Assembly: GCF_003841485.1 (NCBI RefSeq)
Contig: NZ_REFY01000002.1
Location: 558,001-622,000, forward strand
DNA: 64,000 nucleotides
Direction: 5' to 3'
DNA from: Natrarchaeobius halalkaliphilus
GTDB lineage: Archaea > Halobacteriota > Halobacteria > Halobacteriales > Natrialbaceae
Below are positions 1 to 7,749 of this stretch, one piece after another (the first letter of the stretch is position 1; the number at the start of each line of letters is the position of its first letter). The notes beneath the pieces are model-generated. The model saw only the letters and a program-made list of their open reading frames with translations, was not told the origin of the DNA and did no database searches. A program made the translations under genes and the position numbers.

Positions 1-1068
1 GTCGACGGCCGACTCGTCCGGGACGTCCTCGGACGGGTTCCGCTGTTCGTCGAGCGAACCGGCGGCTCGGGGACTCGAGACTGGGAGTTCGAGCCGACCG
101 AGCTCGAAGAGCCCGTAGCCGTCCCCGCCGGAGCCGTCGCGGACGTCGACGCGCTGGCGAAAGAACCCGACGTGAGCGCCGCCTTCGAGCGGCGCTGGTC
201 CCTTCCCGACCCCGATCCAGATTCCAGCCACGACGACGCACTCGAGCGCCTCGAGAGCGCGATCCGAAGCGCGGCCGAGTCGGTTCGGTCCACGGATCGA
301 GACGTCGCGGTCGCCTTTTCGGGCGGCGTCGACTCGGCGCTGGTCGCAGCGTTGCTCGATGCGCCGCTGTACGTCGTCGGCTTCCCCGACAGCCACGACG
401 TCGAGGCCGCACGAACGGCGGCAGCCGCGATGGACCGCGAGCTTACCGTCGTCACCCTTGAGCCGGCCGATCTCGAGCGAGCCGTTCCACGGATCGTTCG
501 AGCAACCGGGCGGACGAACGCGATGGACGTCCAGATCGCGCTCCCGCTGTACCTGGTCGGTGAGCGCGTCGCCGCCGACGGGTTCGACGCGCTCGCGGTC
601 GGACAGGGAGCCGACGAACTGTTCGGCGGCTACGAGAAGGTCGTCCACCTCGATCACCGCGTCGAGGCCGAGACGACGCGCGACGCCGTCCGAGAACAGA
701 TCCGAAGCCTTCCCGATCAGCTACCGCGCGATACGCTCGCGGTTCGAGCGGCTGGCCTCGAGCCCGTTTCTCCCCTGATTCACGACGCCGTCGTCGATGC
801 GGCGCTTCGGCTGCCGGACGGCCTGCTGGCCGACGAGGAGACCCGAAAGCGAGGGTTCCGTCGGGTCGCTGCGAGCCACCTGCCCGAGACGGTCGCGATG
901 CGAGACAAGAAGGCGGTCCAGTACGGCAGCCTCGTCGCTCGCGAACTCGACCGGTTAGCACGGCAGGCGGGCTACAAGCGGCGGATGGACGATCACGTCA
1001 CGAAGTACGTCGAATCGCTCTGTTCCGAGCGATCGGACGATCCGGAAGCGCTTCGATCAGGACGGTAA
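1..1068 (+). CDS. asparagine synthase-like protein, 5' end outside window
   Basis: The reading frame is open from base 1, so the gene starts upstream and only its C-terminal part is present. The PP-loop motif SGGVDS (bases 319-336) binds ATP in asparagine synthases and related amidotransferases. GQGADELFGGYEK (about 604-642) is the second conserved active-site block, which in AsnB helps form the beta-aspartyl-AMP intermediate. The stretch before base 172 looks like the end of an N-terminal glutamine-amidotransferase-like domain, so the ATG-like start at 172 is unlikely to be the true start. Its 3' end overlaps the convergent cupin gene by 12 bases. It could be a short haloarchaeal AsnB-like enzyme rather than a classical asparagine synthetase; the substrate is not evident. 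Confidence 0.85.
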   Translation, partial: VDGRLVRDVLGRVPLFVERTGGSGTRDWEFEPTELEEPVAVPAGAVADVDALAKEPDVSAAFERRWSLPDPDPDSSHDDALERLESAIRSAAESVRSTDRDVAVAFSGGVDSALVAALLDAPLYVVGFPDSHDVEAARTAAAAMDRELTVVTLEPADLERAVPRIVRATGRTNAMDVQIALPLYLVGERVAADGFDALAVGQGADELFGGYEKVVHLDHRVEAETTRDAVREQIRSLPDQLPRDTLAVRAAGLEPVSPLIHDAVVDAALRLPDGLLADEETRKRGFRRVAASHLPETVAMRDKKAVQYGSLVARELDRLARQAGYKRRMDDHVTKYVESLCSERSDDPEALRSGR

Positions 1069-1386
1069 CGGACAGAGACTCGCGGTGAAGACCACCGTCC
1101 CGTCGGTCTCGTTTTTCGCGCCGTGTTCGACGCCGCGGTCGTGACGGACGACGCCGGGTGCGTCGATCCGTTCGCGTTCGCCGTCTCTGATGACGGTCAC
1201 GGTTCCCTCGAGGACGTGAAAGACGTTCGTGCTGTCGCCGTGTTCGTGGGGCTCGAGCGTGGCGTCCGGTCCGAGTGCGAAGGCCTTGACGAGGACGTCG
1301 TCGGTGACGACCAGCTCCGTGCTTTCGATCTCGCCGTCGGCCGGATCGAGATCGGCGATCGCGTCGGCGTAGCAATCGAGCGACAT
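1057..1386 (-). CDS. small cupin-domain protein
   Basis: A single cupin barrel of about 109 residues. The motif EPHEHGDSTNVFHVLEG gives the usual metal-binding His pair and Glu of cupin motif 1, and RHDRGVEHGAKN supplies the second-motif His. I prefer the ATG at 1386 (MSLDCYAD) over an in-frame start at 1410, because the extra eight residues look unlike the family. Such small cupins may be sensors, isomerases or storage proteins, so the function cannot be told from sequence. It is convergent with, and overlaps, the asparagine-synthase-like gene. Confidence 0.8.
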   Translation of the reverse strand: MSLDCYADAIADLDPADGEIESTELVVTDDVLVKAFALGPDATLEPHEHGDSTNVFHVLEGTVTVIRDGERERIDAPGVVRHDRGVEHGAKNETDGTVVFTASLCPLPS

Positions 1387-1495
1387 ACCGCGTCGTTCGT
1401 GGTCCATCACCTAATACTTCGAGGATCGAATGAGGCGAGAGTCGTAGTTGGAGCGGAAGATCCGAGTCGAACTCGGACAGAATCGCGAACGTCAG

Positions 1496-2587
1496 CTAGT
1501 CCTCGAGGTCGGTCGGAAGCGCATCGTCGGGCGTATCCGAGGTGTGCTCGTCGACCGTCCGGCGGTTGATCTCGCCGATGCGGTTCGAGATCTCGGCAAC
1601 GAGCGCTTCGACCGGTTCCTGGGCGGAGCTCTCGTCGTTCTTGACGATCGCGCCCGTGCTACCGTCGGCACCGAAGTCGGGGTTGATCGGAATGCGTCCG
1701 AGCAGCGGGACGTCGTAGGCGTCGACGATGCTGTCTGCGCCTTCGGTTCCGAACAGCCCGTGCTGGTCGCCACAGCTCGGGCAGATGAACGAACTCATGT
1801 TCTCGACGACGCCGAGGACGGGCGTGTTGTGCTTGTTGAACATCTGGATACCCTTTCGAGTGTCGTCGAGCGCCATCTCCTGTGGCGTCGTGACGACGAC
1901 GGAGCCGGTGACCGGCATCGATTGTAACAGGTTCAACGTCGCATCGCCGGTTCCGGGCGGAAGGTCGACGATGAGGTAATCGAGACGGCCCCACTCGACG
2001 CCCTCTAAAAACTTCATCATGAACTTGTTGACCATCGGGCCGCGGAGGATGGCCGGGTCATCTTCTTCTTCCATCATGAAGCCCATGCTGATGACTCGAA
2101 CGCCGTCGGATCGTGGCGGAACGATGTCCTCGTTCGGCGTGACGCCGGGTTCGCTCTCGATCGGAAGGATCCGCGGGACGTTCGGCCCGTGAATGTCTGC
2201 GTCGAGAATGCCGACCATCGCGCCGCGTTTCTCGAGGCCTGCAGCGAGGTTAGCTGCGACGGTCGTCTTGCCGACGCCGCCTTTCCCGGAGGCGACAGCG
2301 ATGACGTTTCGCACCCGTGGGAGGACCTCGTCGTCGAACCCGTGTTCCTGGCCGACGTGGGCTCGAAGGTCGGCCTCGAGGCCGACCTCGTCGCAGAGTT
2401 CCCGAATCCGGTTGCCCAGTTCCATCTCGGACGGTGCGTAGGGTGCGTTGAACGCGAGCGAGATCCGTGCCGTCTCGTCGTCGATGGTAACGTCGTTGAT
2501 CAGCCCGAGTGAAACGATGTCATCTCCGATATCCGGGTCCTCGATCCCCTCGAGTTTGATCTTGAGTTCGTGTTCGGTGATGCTCAT
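1496..2587 (-). CDS. mrp: Mrp/ApbC/NBP35-family P-loop ATPase, FeS cluster carrier
   Basis: 363 residues with a DUF59 (MIP18-like) N-terminal domain (about 1-85) followed by a deviant Walker A motif, GKGGVGKTT (about 100-108), and switch/Walker B elements DADIHGPN and DLPPGTGD. The CPSC motif near residue 270 matches the C-terminal CxxC that holds a bridging FeS cluster in Mrp/Nbp35 dimers. The family loads 4Fe-4S clusters onto apo-proteins. It is the last gene after the FeS/NrfD operon, 119 bases downstream of a small membrane protein gene. That fits a role in maturing the four-cluster protein at 4845-6458, although haloarchaeal Mrp proteins also serve general FeS assembly. Confidence 0.93.
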   Translation of the reverse strand: MSITEHELKIKLEGIEDPDIGDDIVSLGLINDVTIDDETARISLAFNAPYAPSEMELGNRIRELCDEVGLEADLRAHVGQEHGFDDEVLPRVRNVIAVASGKGGVGKTTVAANLAAGLEKRGAMVGILDADIHGPNVPRILPIESEPGVTPNEDIVPPRSDGVRVISMGFMMEEEDDPAILRGPMVNKFMMKFLEGVEWGRLDYLIVDLPPGTGDATLNLLQSMPVTGSVVVTTPQEMALDDTRKGIQMFNKHNTPVLGVVENMSSFICPSCGDQHGLFGTEGADSIVDAYDVPLLGRIPINPDFGADGSTGAIVKNDESSAQEPVEALVAEISNRIGEINRRTVDEHTSDTPDDALPTDLED

Positions 2588-2706
2588 AGTGCGTCGATGT
2601 GTTCTGTCCGAATGGACGGGACCGAACGGGATACGTGTGATGGTTCGGGTGGGCTATCGTCGGACGGTTTGGCCGGCGTCGGAACGCGAGCCAGCGAACG
2701 GACCCG

Positions 2707-3009
2707 CTACGGTCCCGGCGAACTGAACGGCTCGGGTGAACCGCCGAAAAAGCTGATTCCGATCAAGATTGTCAGTATCAGCATCGAAACCCACATCGTG
2801 ACCGTGATTCCGACGAGGTAGCCGACACCGCGAACTCCGGCGGTGGATTCTCGAGGCGTTCCGACGAACCACGCGATCACCATCACGTAAACGGGGAGCA
2901 AGACGACGCCGAAGATGAGCCACGTGCCGACGTTCGGAAAGCCGGTGAGCCCTTCGGTTCCCTCGAACCCGTGGTAGAGAACGACGAAAAGTGCGGTTGA
3001 TAATATCAT
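2707..3009 (-). CDS. small membrane protein, paralogue A
   Basis: About 100 residues with two to three hydrophobic segments. It is clearly homologous to the next gene upstream (3125-3442): both share VLYHG-EGTEGLTGFPN-GT-LIFGV near the N-terminus, a second segment with PVYVMV-AWFVG, and a C-terminal GG-PEPF motif. I chose the ATG at 3009 because it aligns with the paralogue's start; an upstream in-frame start at 3060 adds unrelated residues. It lies 115 bases after the paralogue and 119 before mrp on the same strand. No known family was recognised; context suggests an accessory membrane subunit of the FeS/NrfD complex. Confidence 0.82.
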   Translation of the reverse strand: MILSTALFVVLYHGFEGTEGLTGFPNVGTWLIFGVVLLPVYVMVIAWFVGTPRESTAGVRGVGYLVGITVTMWVSMLILTILIGISFFGGSPEPFSSPGP

Positions 3010-3124
3010 TCCACACTCGAGAGTTCCACGTCGGCGGGAGTCGTAATACCGCCTGCACACTCATGGTCGTCGAATGCCACGGAGAAGTCCTACCCGAAAG
3101 AATCGACAAAACGGGCCGATCCGA

Positions 3125-3442
3125 TTACGGCGGGCCGACGACACCGAACGGTTCGGGGAGTCCGCCGTAGAAGACGAGACCGATGATCATCGTCAGGAAG
3201 AACATCCCGATCCACATCTGTGCGGTGATTCCGACGAGGTAGACGACGCCCATCAGACCGGTCTTGGAGTTCCGTGGTTCACCGACGAACCACGCGACCA
3301 CCATCACGTAGACGGGAACCAGGATAACCCCGAAGATGAGGTAGGTCCCGATGTTGGGGAATCCGGTCAGTCCCTCAGTCCCTTCGTAACCGTGATAGAG
3401 CACGAACGAGAGGGCGGACACGATCGACGCCGGCGCGATCAT
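3125..3442 (-). CDS. small membrane protein, paralogue B
   Basis: 105 residues, two to three transmembrane segments, and a tandem paralogue of 2707-3009. Its start codon overlaps the stop of the NrfD gene by four bases (3439-3442), indicating translational coupling. The charged loop with EPRN/TPRE between segments 2 and 3 is conserved in position between the paralogues. I see no heme-binding His pairs or Cys clusters, so it is more likely a structural or assembly subunit than a redox carrier. The function is unassigned. Confidence 0.85.
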   Translation of the reverse strand: MIAPASIVSALSFVLYHGYEGTEGLTGFPNIGTYLIFGVILVPVYVMVVAWFVGEPRNSKTGLMGVVYLVGITAQMWIGMFFLTMIIGLVFYGGLPEPFGVVGPP

Positions 3443-4848
3443 GCTTCCACCTCCGGTTCGGTCGCGGCGTCATCCGCGGGCTCGTGGTCGCCGCCGTGGC
3501 CGTGATCGCCACGAAGGTGTTCGACGGCGTGGAGTTCGACGACCGGAACCAGCTTCGAGACGACCAGGAAGATCAGCGTGACCATCCCGATCGTGCCGGC
3601 CAGCGACATCAACTCGATGGCGCTCGGGAAGTAGTCACCGGGGGTTCCCTCGTAGATGCCGAACGCCGGATACCAGAAGCCGGAGATGACGAAGTAGGTC
3701 TTTTCGACGAGCGTCGCGAACAGCACGAACACGCCGGCGACGATCGCGCGCTTCTTGCTGAACAGCGACGGTCGAATCGTCGTCGCGAAGATGTACGCGA
3801 GGACGCCGAGTACCATCACCATCGGGACGATGTACATCGGGTGCGAGAGCTTGGAGGCGGTCGCATCCGCGTGGTCGACAGTCGGCGCGAAGCTACCTGC
3901 GGTGAGCTGTTGGAGTTGCAACCAGAGGAACAACAGCGAGAAGAATCCGAGCCACAACAGGAGTCCACGGAAGACGTCGTCGGTGATGATGTGATCCCAG
4001 TCGTACGCGCGACGGAACGCGTATGAAATCAGGATAACGCCGCTGATAGCCGACGTCAGCGCGATCGTCAGGAACTGTGGTCCCTGGATCGCACCGAACC
4101 AGCCCGGATAGCTCGGCAGGACGGCGAACAGCCACGGAATCACGCCACCGTGGAGCAACAGCGGAGCCATGATGATGATGGCCAGCGCGAGCCACCAGAC
4201 CATCCGCTGGATGATCTCGTCTTCTTTCTCGCTGTAGCCGACCGTCATCCCGTCGTAGATCAGTCCGTACACGTCCGGAAGCTGGCGGCCGCCGACTTCC
4301 GGCGCGAACGAGGGAAGCTGATCGCGAAGTCGCGAGATGTCGTATCGAAGCGTGAGACCGAGATAGGTCGCCGTCAGCACGAAGTACGCCGTGATGACGG
4401 TCACGTCCCACACCAACGGCGAGTTGTTCACCGTGATGTGATAGTGGCCCAGCACGCTCGTGACCATCCGGTCCGGACGGCCCATGTGAACGAGGATGTA
4501 AAACCCGGCCGCCGACAGGCCGGCGATCGTCAACAGTTCCGCGAGTCGGGCGACCGGCATGTACCGGTCCATCCCCAGCAGGCGAACCGCGGCCGACAGG
4601 ATGATCCCGCCGTGGGCGATCCCAACCCACCAGATGAACGCGCCGATGTACAGTCCCCAGGTAACGCCGCCTCCGGTACCCCAGTCGGAAAGACCAGTGA
4701 CGACCAGCCCCTGTTGAAGCTGGTACATCCAGCCGACCAGGAACACACCGAACACGAGGGCGCAGGCGCCAAACAGCGCGACGTACTTCTTCGTGAACGT
4801 GTGGGTCGGACGAAGGATGTCCTCCTCGGTCGGCGTCTTCGTGCTCAT
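3439..4848 (-). CDS. nrfD: NrfD/PsrC-family integral membrane subunit
   Basis: 469 residues with about ten hydrophobic segments, closer to ActC/HybB-type members than to eight-helix NrfD. Recognisable family features are the LVHMGRPDR loop after helix 3 and the HPMY segment before helix 8. The family binds menaquinone/menaquinol and exchanges electrons with an FeS partner. The ATG overlaps the stop of the four-cluster FeS gene by four bases (4845-4848), and its own stop overlaps the next gene by four. The C-terminal tail is His/Asp/Glu-rich. No molybdopterin catalytic subunit lies nearby, so the electron acceptor is not given by the operon itself. Confidence 0.9.
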   Translation of the reverse strand: MSTKTPTEEDILRPTHTFTKKYVALFGACALVFGVFLVGWMYQLQQGLVVTGLSDWGTGGGVTWGLYIGAFIWWVGIAHGGIILSAAVRLLGMDRYMPVARLAELLTIAGLSAAGFYILVHMGRPDRMVTSVLGHYHITVNNSPLVWDVTVITAYFVLTATYLGLTLRYDISRLRDQLPSFAPEVGGRQLPDVYGLIYDGMTVGYSEKEDEIIQRMVWWLALAIIIMAPLLLHGGVIPWLFAVLPSYPGWFGAIQGPQFLTIALTSAISGVILISYAFRRAYDWDHIITDDVFRGLLLWLGFFSLLFLWLQLQQLTAGSFAPTVDHADATASKLSHPMYIVPMVMVLGVLAYIFATTIRPSLFSKKRAIVAGVFVLFATLVEKTYFVISGFWYPAFGIYEGTPGDYFPSAIELMSLAGTIGMVTLIFLVVSKLVPVVELHAVEHLRGDHGHGGDHEPADDAATEPEVEA

Positions 4849-6458
4849 AGGGACACCCCGGCGTCACCGACGGTTCCCTCGTCGACGACCTCCTTGCGGT
4901 TGTCCGTCAGGCCGACGTCGTCGTAGGCGACCGGACCGTCGACTTGCTCCGCGTTCGGGCCGGGTTCGTTACCCAGGTAGACGACGTTCGGGTTGGTCCC
5001 GATGTCCTCGAGCAGCCGGAAGTTCGACTCGGGTGCACCAGCGAAGTTCTCGAGTGCGGTCTGAGCGTCGCTTTCGCTCGCGCCGTCGAACTCCTCGTCC
5101 TCGTCGGGTTCGTCAGCGAGACGCAGTTCAACGAGAACCTCTTCGCTCTCGAGGTCGAGGCCGTGCGCCTCGAGGACGTCGATGACCTCGAGGAGATTTT
5201 GTTCGTACGCGACGTACTCGGCATCGCCCTGTCCCATCTCCTCGGAGACGGTGTCGATCGCGAGAATGACCCTGAGCATCTCCTCGTCGAGATCCTCCGC
5301 GGCCTCGAGAACCGATTCGAGATCGTCGTCGGCACCCTCGAGTTCTTCTGTGAGCGCGTCAGCCGACGGTCCTTGCGAATCGACCTGAACGAGCGCACGG
5401 CCGCGGCTCGGATTATCGACGTACGTTTGTGGGTCGCTGTCGGGATCGTTCATGTCTCCGAACTGGATCGCATCCGGTGGACAGGCCTCCTCACAGGCCG
5501 TGGTTCCGACGTACTCGTCGCCTTTGAATCCGTCCTGACGGGTCGGACACATCGTACACTTGCTCATCACACCGCGTGGCGCGCGACTGTCGACCCAGCG
5601 ATCGCGCTCGTCGTACATGTGCTCGTTCTCCGCGCCCATCTGCTCTGCGTGTTCGCGAACCTCCTCGACGCTCGCATCGGGTTCGTCCCACTGGAAGTAG
5701 TTGACGCCGTAGGGACAGGCGACCTGACAGTACCGACAGCCGATGCAGACGTCGTAGTCCGTCAGAACGAGCCCGTCGTTCTCGCGGGTGTGGCGGGCCG
5801 TCGTGGGACAGACTTTCTCACACGGTGCGTCGGTACAGTGCTGACAGGGACGCACGAGTCGGTTGCGACTCGTATCCGCGCCACCCCGTGGCTCTTCGTA
5901 ATCGAGGATGTACATCCAGTTGACACCCTGATCCAGGTCGTTCTCCTGGGAACAGGCGGTAACACAGGAGAGACAGCCGTCACAGCGCTCGAGATCGATC
6001 GCCATTCCCCACTGAATATCACCTTCACGGGAGGATTCGGTCACCGAGTCCGCGTCAGCGACGTTCGGTTCGGGGTCGCCGCCGTCGGCGGTACCCCAGG
6101 CCCCGAGTCCAACAGCGGCCGCGCCGGCACCCATCTTCTTCATCGCATCCCGGCGACTGTCCTCGCCGTCACCCTCGAACTTCGAGAGCATCCGGGACAT
6201 GGTCCCCTCCTCGGCCGCCTTCATCTCTTCGAAGGCTTCCTCGGTCGGACGGTCGTCAACGCCGAACTCATCCATCACGTCGTCGTGATACATCTCGTGG
6301 AATTCGGCTTCGGATAGTTCGCCTTTGGTGACGCGCATCGCGTCTTTGGCCATCTCCAGTCCGAGATCGCTGTCGTACTCGGTGTCGTCCAGCATGGCCT
6401 CGAGTTCCGTCTCCCACTCCTTGCCGAGCGGATGGAACGATTCGTCGTCAGTGCTCAT
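4845..6458 (-). CDS. four-cluster (4Fe-4S) ferredoxin subunit with internal Tat-like motif
   Basis: 537 residues from the ATG at 6458, chosen because MSTDDESFHPLG aligns with the FHPLG start region of the paralogue at 25965; an in-frame extension to 6596 is unsupported. An acidic N-terminal region (1-100) is followed by SRRDAMKKMG plus an Ala/Gly-rich stretch, resembling a Tat signal but about 100 residues in. Four cluster motifs follow: CDGCLSCVTAC (from about 159), CQHCTDAPCEKVC (205), CIGCRYCQVAC (238) and CTMC with a later CEEAC. This is DmsB/NrfC/ActB-type wiring. A long acidic C-terminal extension is shared in its last part with the paralogue. It heads an operon with the NrfD subunit. 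Confidence 0.92.
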   Translation of the reverse strand: MSTDDESFHPLGKEWETELEAMLDDTEYDSDLGLEMAKDAMRVTKGELSEAEFHEMYHDDVMDEFGVDDRPTEEAFEEMKAAEEGTMSRMLSKFEGDGEDSRRDAMKKMGAGAAAVGLGAWGTADGGDPEPNVADADSVTESSREGDIQWGMAIDLERCDGCLSCVTACSQENDLDQGVNWMYILDYEEPRGGADTSRNRLVRPCQHCTDAPCEKVCPTTARHTRENDGLVLTDYDVCIGCRYCQVACPYGVNYFQWDEPDASVEEVREHAEQMGAENEHMYDERDRWVDSRAPRGVMSKCTMCPTRQDGFKGDEYVGTTACEEACPPDAIQFGDMNDPDSDPQTYVDNPSRGRALVQVDSQGPSADALTEELEGADDDLESVLEAAEDLDEEMLRVILAIDTVSEEMGQGDAEYVAYEQNLLEVIDVLEAHGLDLESEEVLVELRLADEPDEDEEFDGASESDAQTALENFAGAPESNFRLLEDIGTNPNVVYLGNEPGPNAEQVDGPVAYDDVGLTDNRKEVVDEGTVGDAGVSL

Positions 6459-6612
6459 CGACTCAGAACACCCCCTGGGAATTTCATATCTCTCACAGAA
6501 GGGATACTCAGCGACAGATACTTGAATACGTTCATTTGTGATCCACTGGTCCGGACTCACAACTAGATCGGGTTGAAGTGTGGACTCGATTTCCACGACG
6601 TGAGAATTGCCA

Positions 6613-6624
6613 CGAACATGTTCG
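6613..6624. promoter_or_regulatory. palindromic operator candidate upstream of the FeS/nrfD operon
   Basis: The perfect 12-bp palindrome CGAACATGTTCG lies 155 bases upstream of the FeS gene start and is followed by an AT-rich stretch (ATAATATAAATTGAA). The identical 12-mer occurs upstream of nirK at 7661. With the HTH_10 regulator gene between them, both are likely binding sites for one anaerobic or denitrification regulator. The pairing is direct observation; the function is inferred. Confidence 0.65.
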
Positions 6625-6688
6625 ATAATATAAATTGAACACTCGCTCCCAAAGCCGGTAAATGTCCGATCAAAGCGTCGAGCCGACG

Positions 6689-7363
6689 TCAGCTCGGTGC
6701 GAGCTGTTCTTCGAGCGAATCGTCATCCTCGAGTCCGGGAACGTCCTCGAGGAAGCGCTTGACGATCGCTTCCTCGGCCCGGTGGAGAGTCTCACTGCAG
6801 GTCGATTTTGCGATGTCGAGATGGTTGGCGAGTTCCGTAAGCGACGAGCGGCGGGGAGTATCGTAGTAGCCGACCTCGACGGCGGCGGCGACGACCTCGA
6901 GCTGTCGGTCCGAGAGGAGTTGGCCGTCGTGAAGTCGTTCGCTCACGCTCTCGATGCGGTACTGGAGCCCGAACTGCTCGAGCTGTCCGGCGAGTTCCGC
7001 GAGACGGTCTCGCGAGCCGGCCACCTCGAGCGTCGCTCGCCCGTCGCGAATCTCGACCGGAAGTTCGATCGGCATTCCCGACGCCCGCGAGGAGAATAAA
7101 AGCAGGGGAGCCGTCGTCTCGAAGTGGATCGTCGCTTCCTCGTCACTCCACTGAACGATCGACAGTTCCAGAATCTGTGAGTGATTCTCGATGTCGGTGA
7201 CGATCTCTCGAACGGCGGGTCCAGCGATCCGGACGAGCGCGAAGCCGGTCTTGGCGTCCGGGACGGCAGCCAGCACTCGAAACGTCGCGTCCGGATATCG
7301 CGTAGAGATCTGTTGAACCCACACCTGCTCTGGCAGCGTGACCGTGAGTGTCGCCTGGGCCAT
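6689..7363 (-). CDS. bacterio-opsin-activator-type (HTH_10) transcriptional regulator
   Basis: 224 residues. The C-terminal region (about 155-205: LSDRQLEVVAAAVEVGYYDTPR...SLTELANHL) is the HTH_10 domain of Bat, DmsR and NarO-like regulators. The N-terminal 150 residues form a sensor-like region without the Cys-rich motif found in DmsR/NarO-type redox sensors, so any signal is probably not sensed by an FeS cluster. The gene sits between the FeS/NrfD operon (same strand, downstream) and the divergent nirK, each with the palindrome CGAACATGTTCG. It is a good candidate to control both, although an unlinked regulator could use that site. Confidence 0.88.
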   Translation of the reverse strand: MAQATLTVTLPEQVWVQQISTRYPDATFRVLAAVPDAKTGFALVRIAGPAVREIVTDIENHSQILELSIVQWSDEEATIHFETTAPLLLFSSRASGMPIELPVEIRDGRATLEVAGSRDRLAELAGQLEQFGLQYRIESVSERLHDGQLLSDRQLEVVAAAVEVGYYDTPRRSSLTELANHLDIAKSTCSETLHRAEEAIVKRFLEDVPGLEDDDSLEEQLAPS

Positions 7364-7749
7364 GTGAATACCTTCTGTGCGAAATGACGACTCGTGTCCA
7401 CGAATAGATTCCCGGGATTCCTACGAAGTGGGAATGCGACCGGGACGGCTCCGGCCGCTCCATCAGCCGTCGAAGCGCTCGAGCAGGACAGCAACCATCG
7501 GTGAATCGCCTCGAGATCAAGCCCCGGGGCAGTCTCCCTGTACTCCGTAAAACGGTACAGCGCTCTCGGGCAGCAAGAGCGACGTCCGACACGGGAGATC
7601 GTCTCGAGCGGGCGGCGATCGGCATTCGAACGGGGCAACGACGGTGTATCAACGGCCGAACGAACATGTTCGCAAGTGTTCTTTGAGGGAGGGAATCGTC
7701 GGAGAAGTTGATTAGATAGGTACCATTGTCCCAAACGAGGTGGAATACA
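7364..7749. promoter_or_regulatory. divergent promoter region between the HTH_10 regulator and nirK
   Basis: 386 bases with no convincing gene. It must hold the promoters for the regulator (leftward) and nirK (rightward). The only clear element is the 12-bp palindrome at 7661-7672. An AT-richer stretch (GATTAGATAG, about 7712-7721) lies 30-40 bases before the nirK ATG, where an archaeal TATA box would be expected. Confidence 0.6.
7661..7672. promoter_or_regulatory. palindromic operator candidate upstream of nirK
   Basis: CGAACATGTTCG, identical to the site at 6613-6624, 78 bases upstream of the nirK ATG. A partial second half-site (AGTGTTCT) follows within 10 bases. Its placement just upstream of the expected TATA region suits an activator site. 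Confidence 0.65.
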
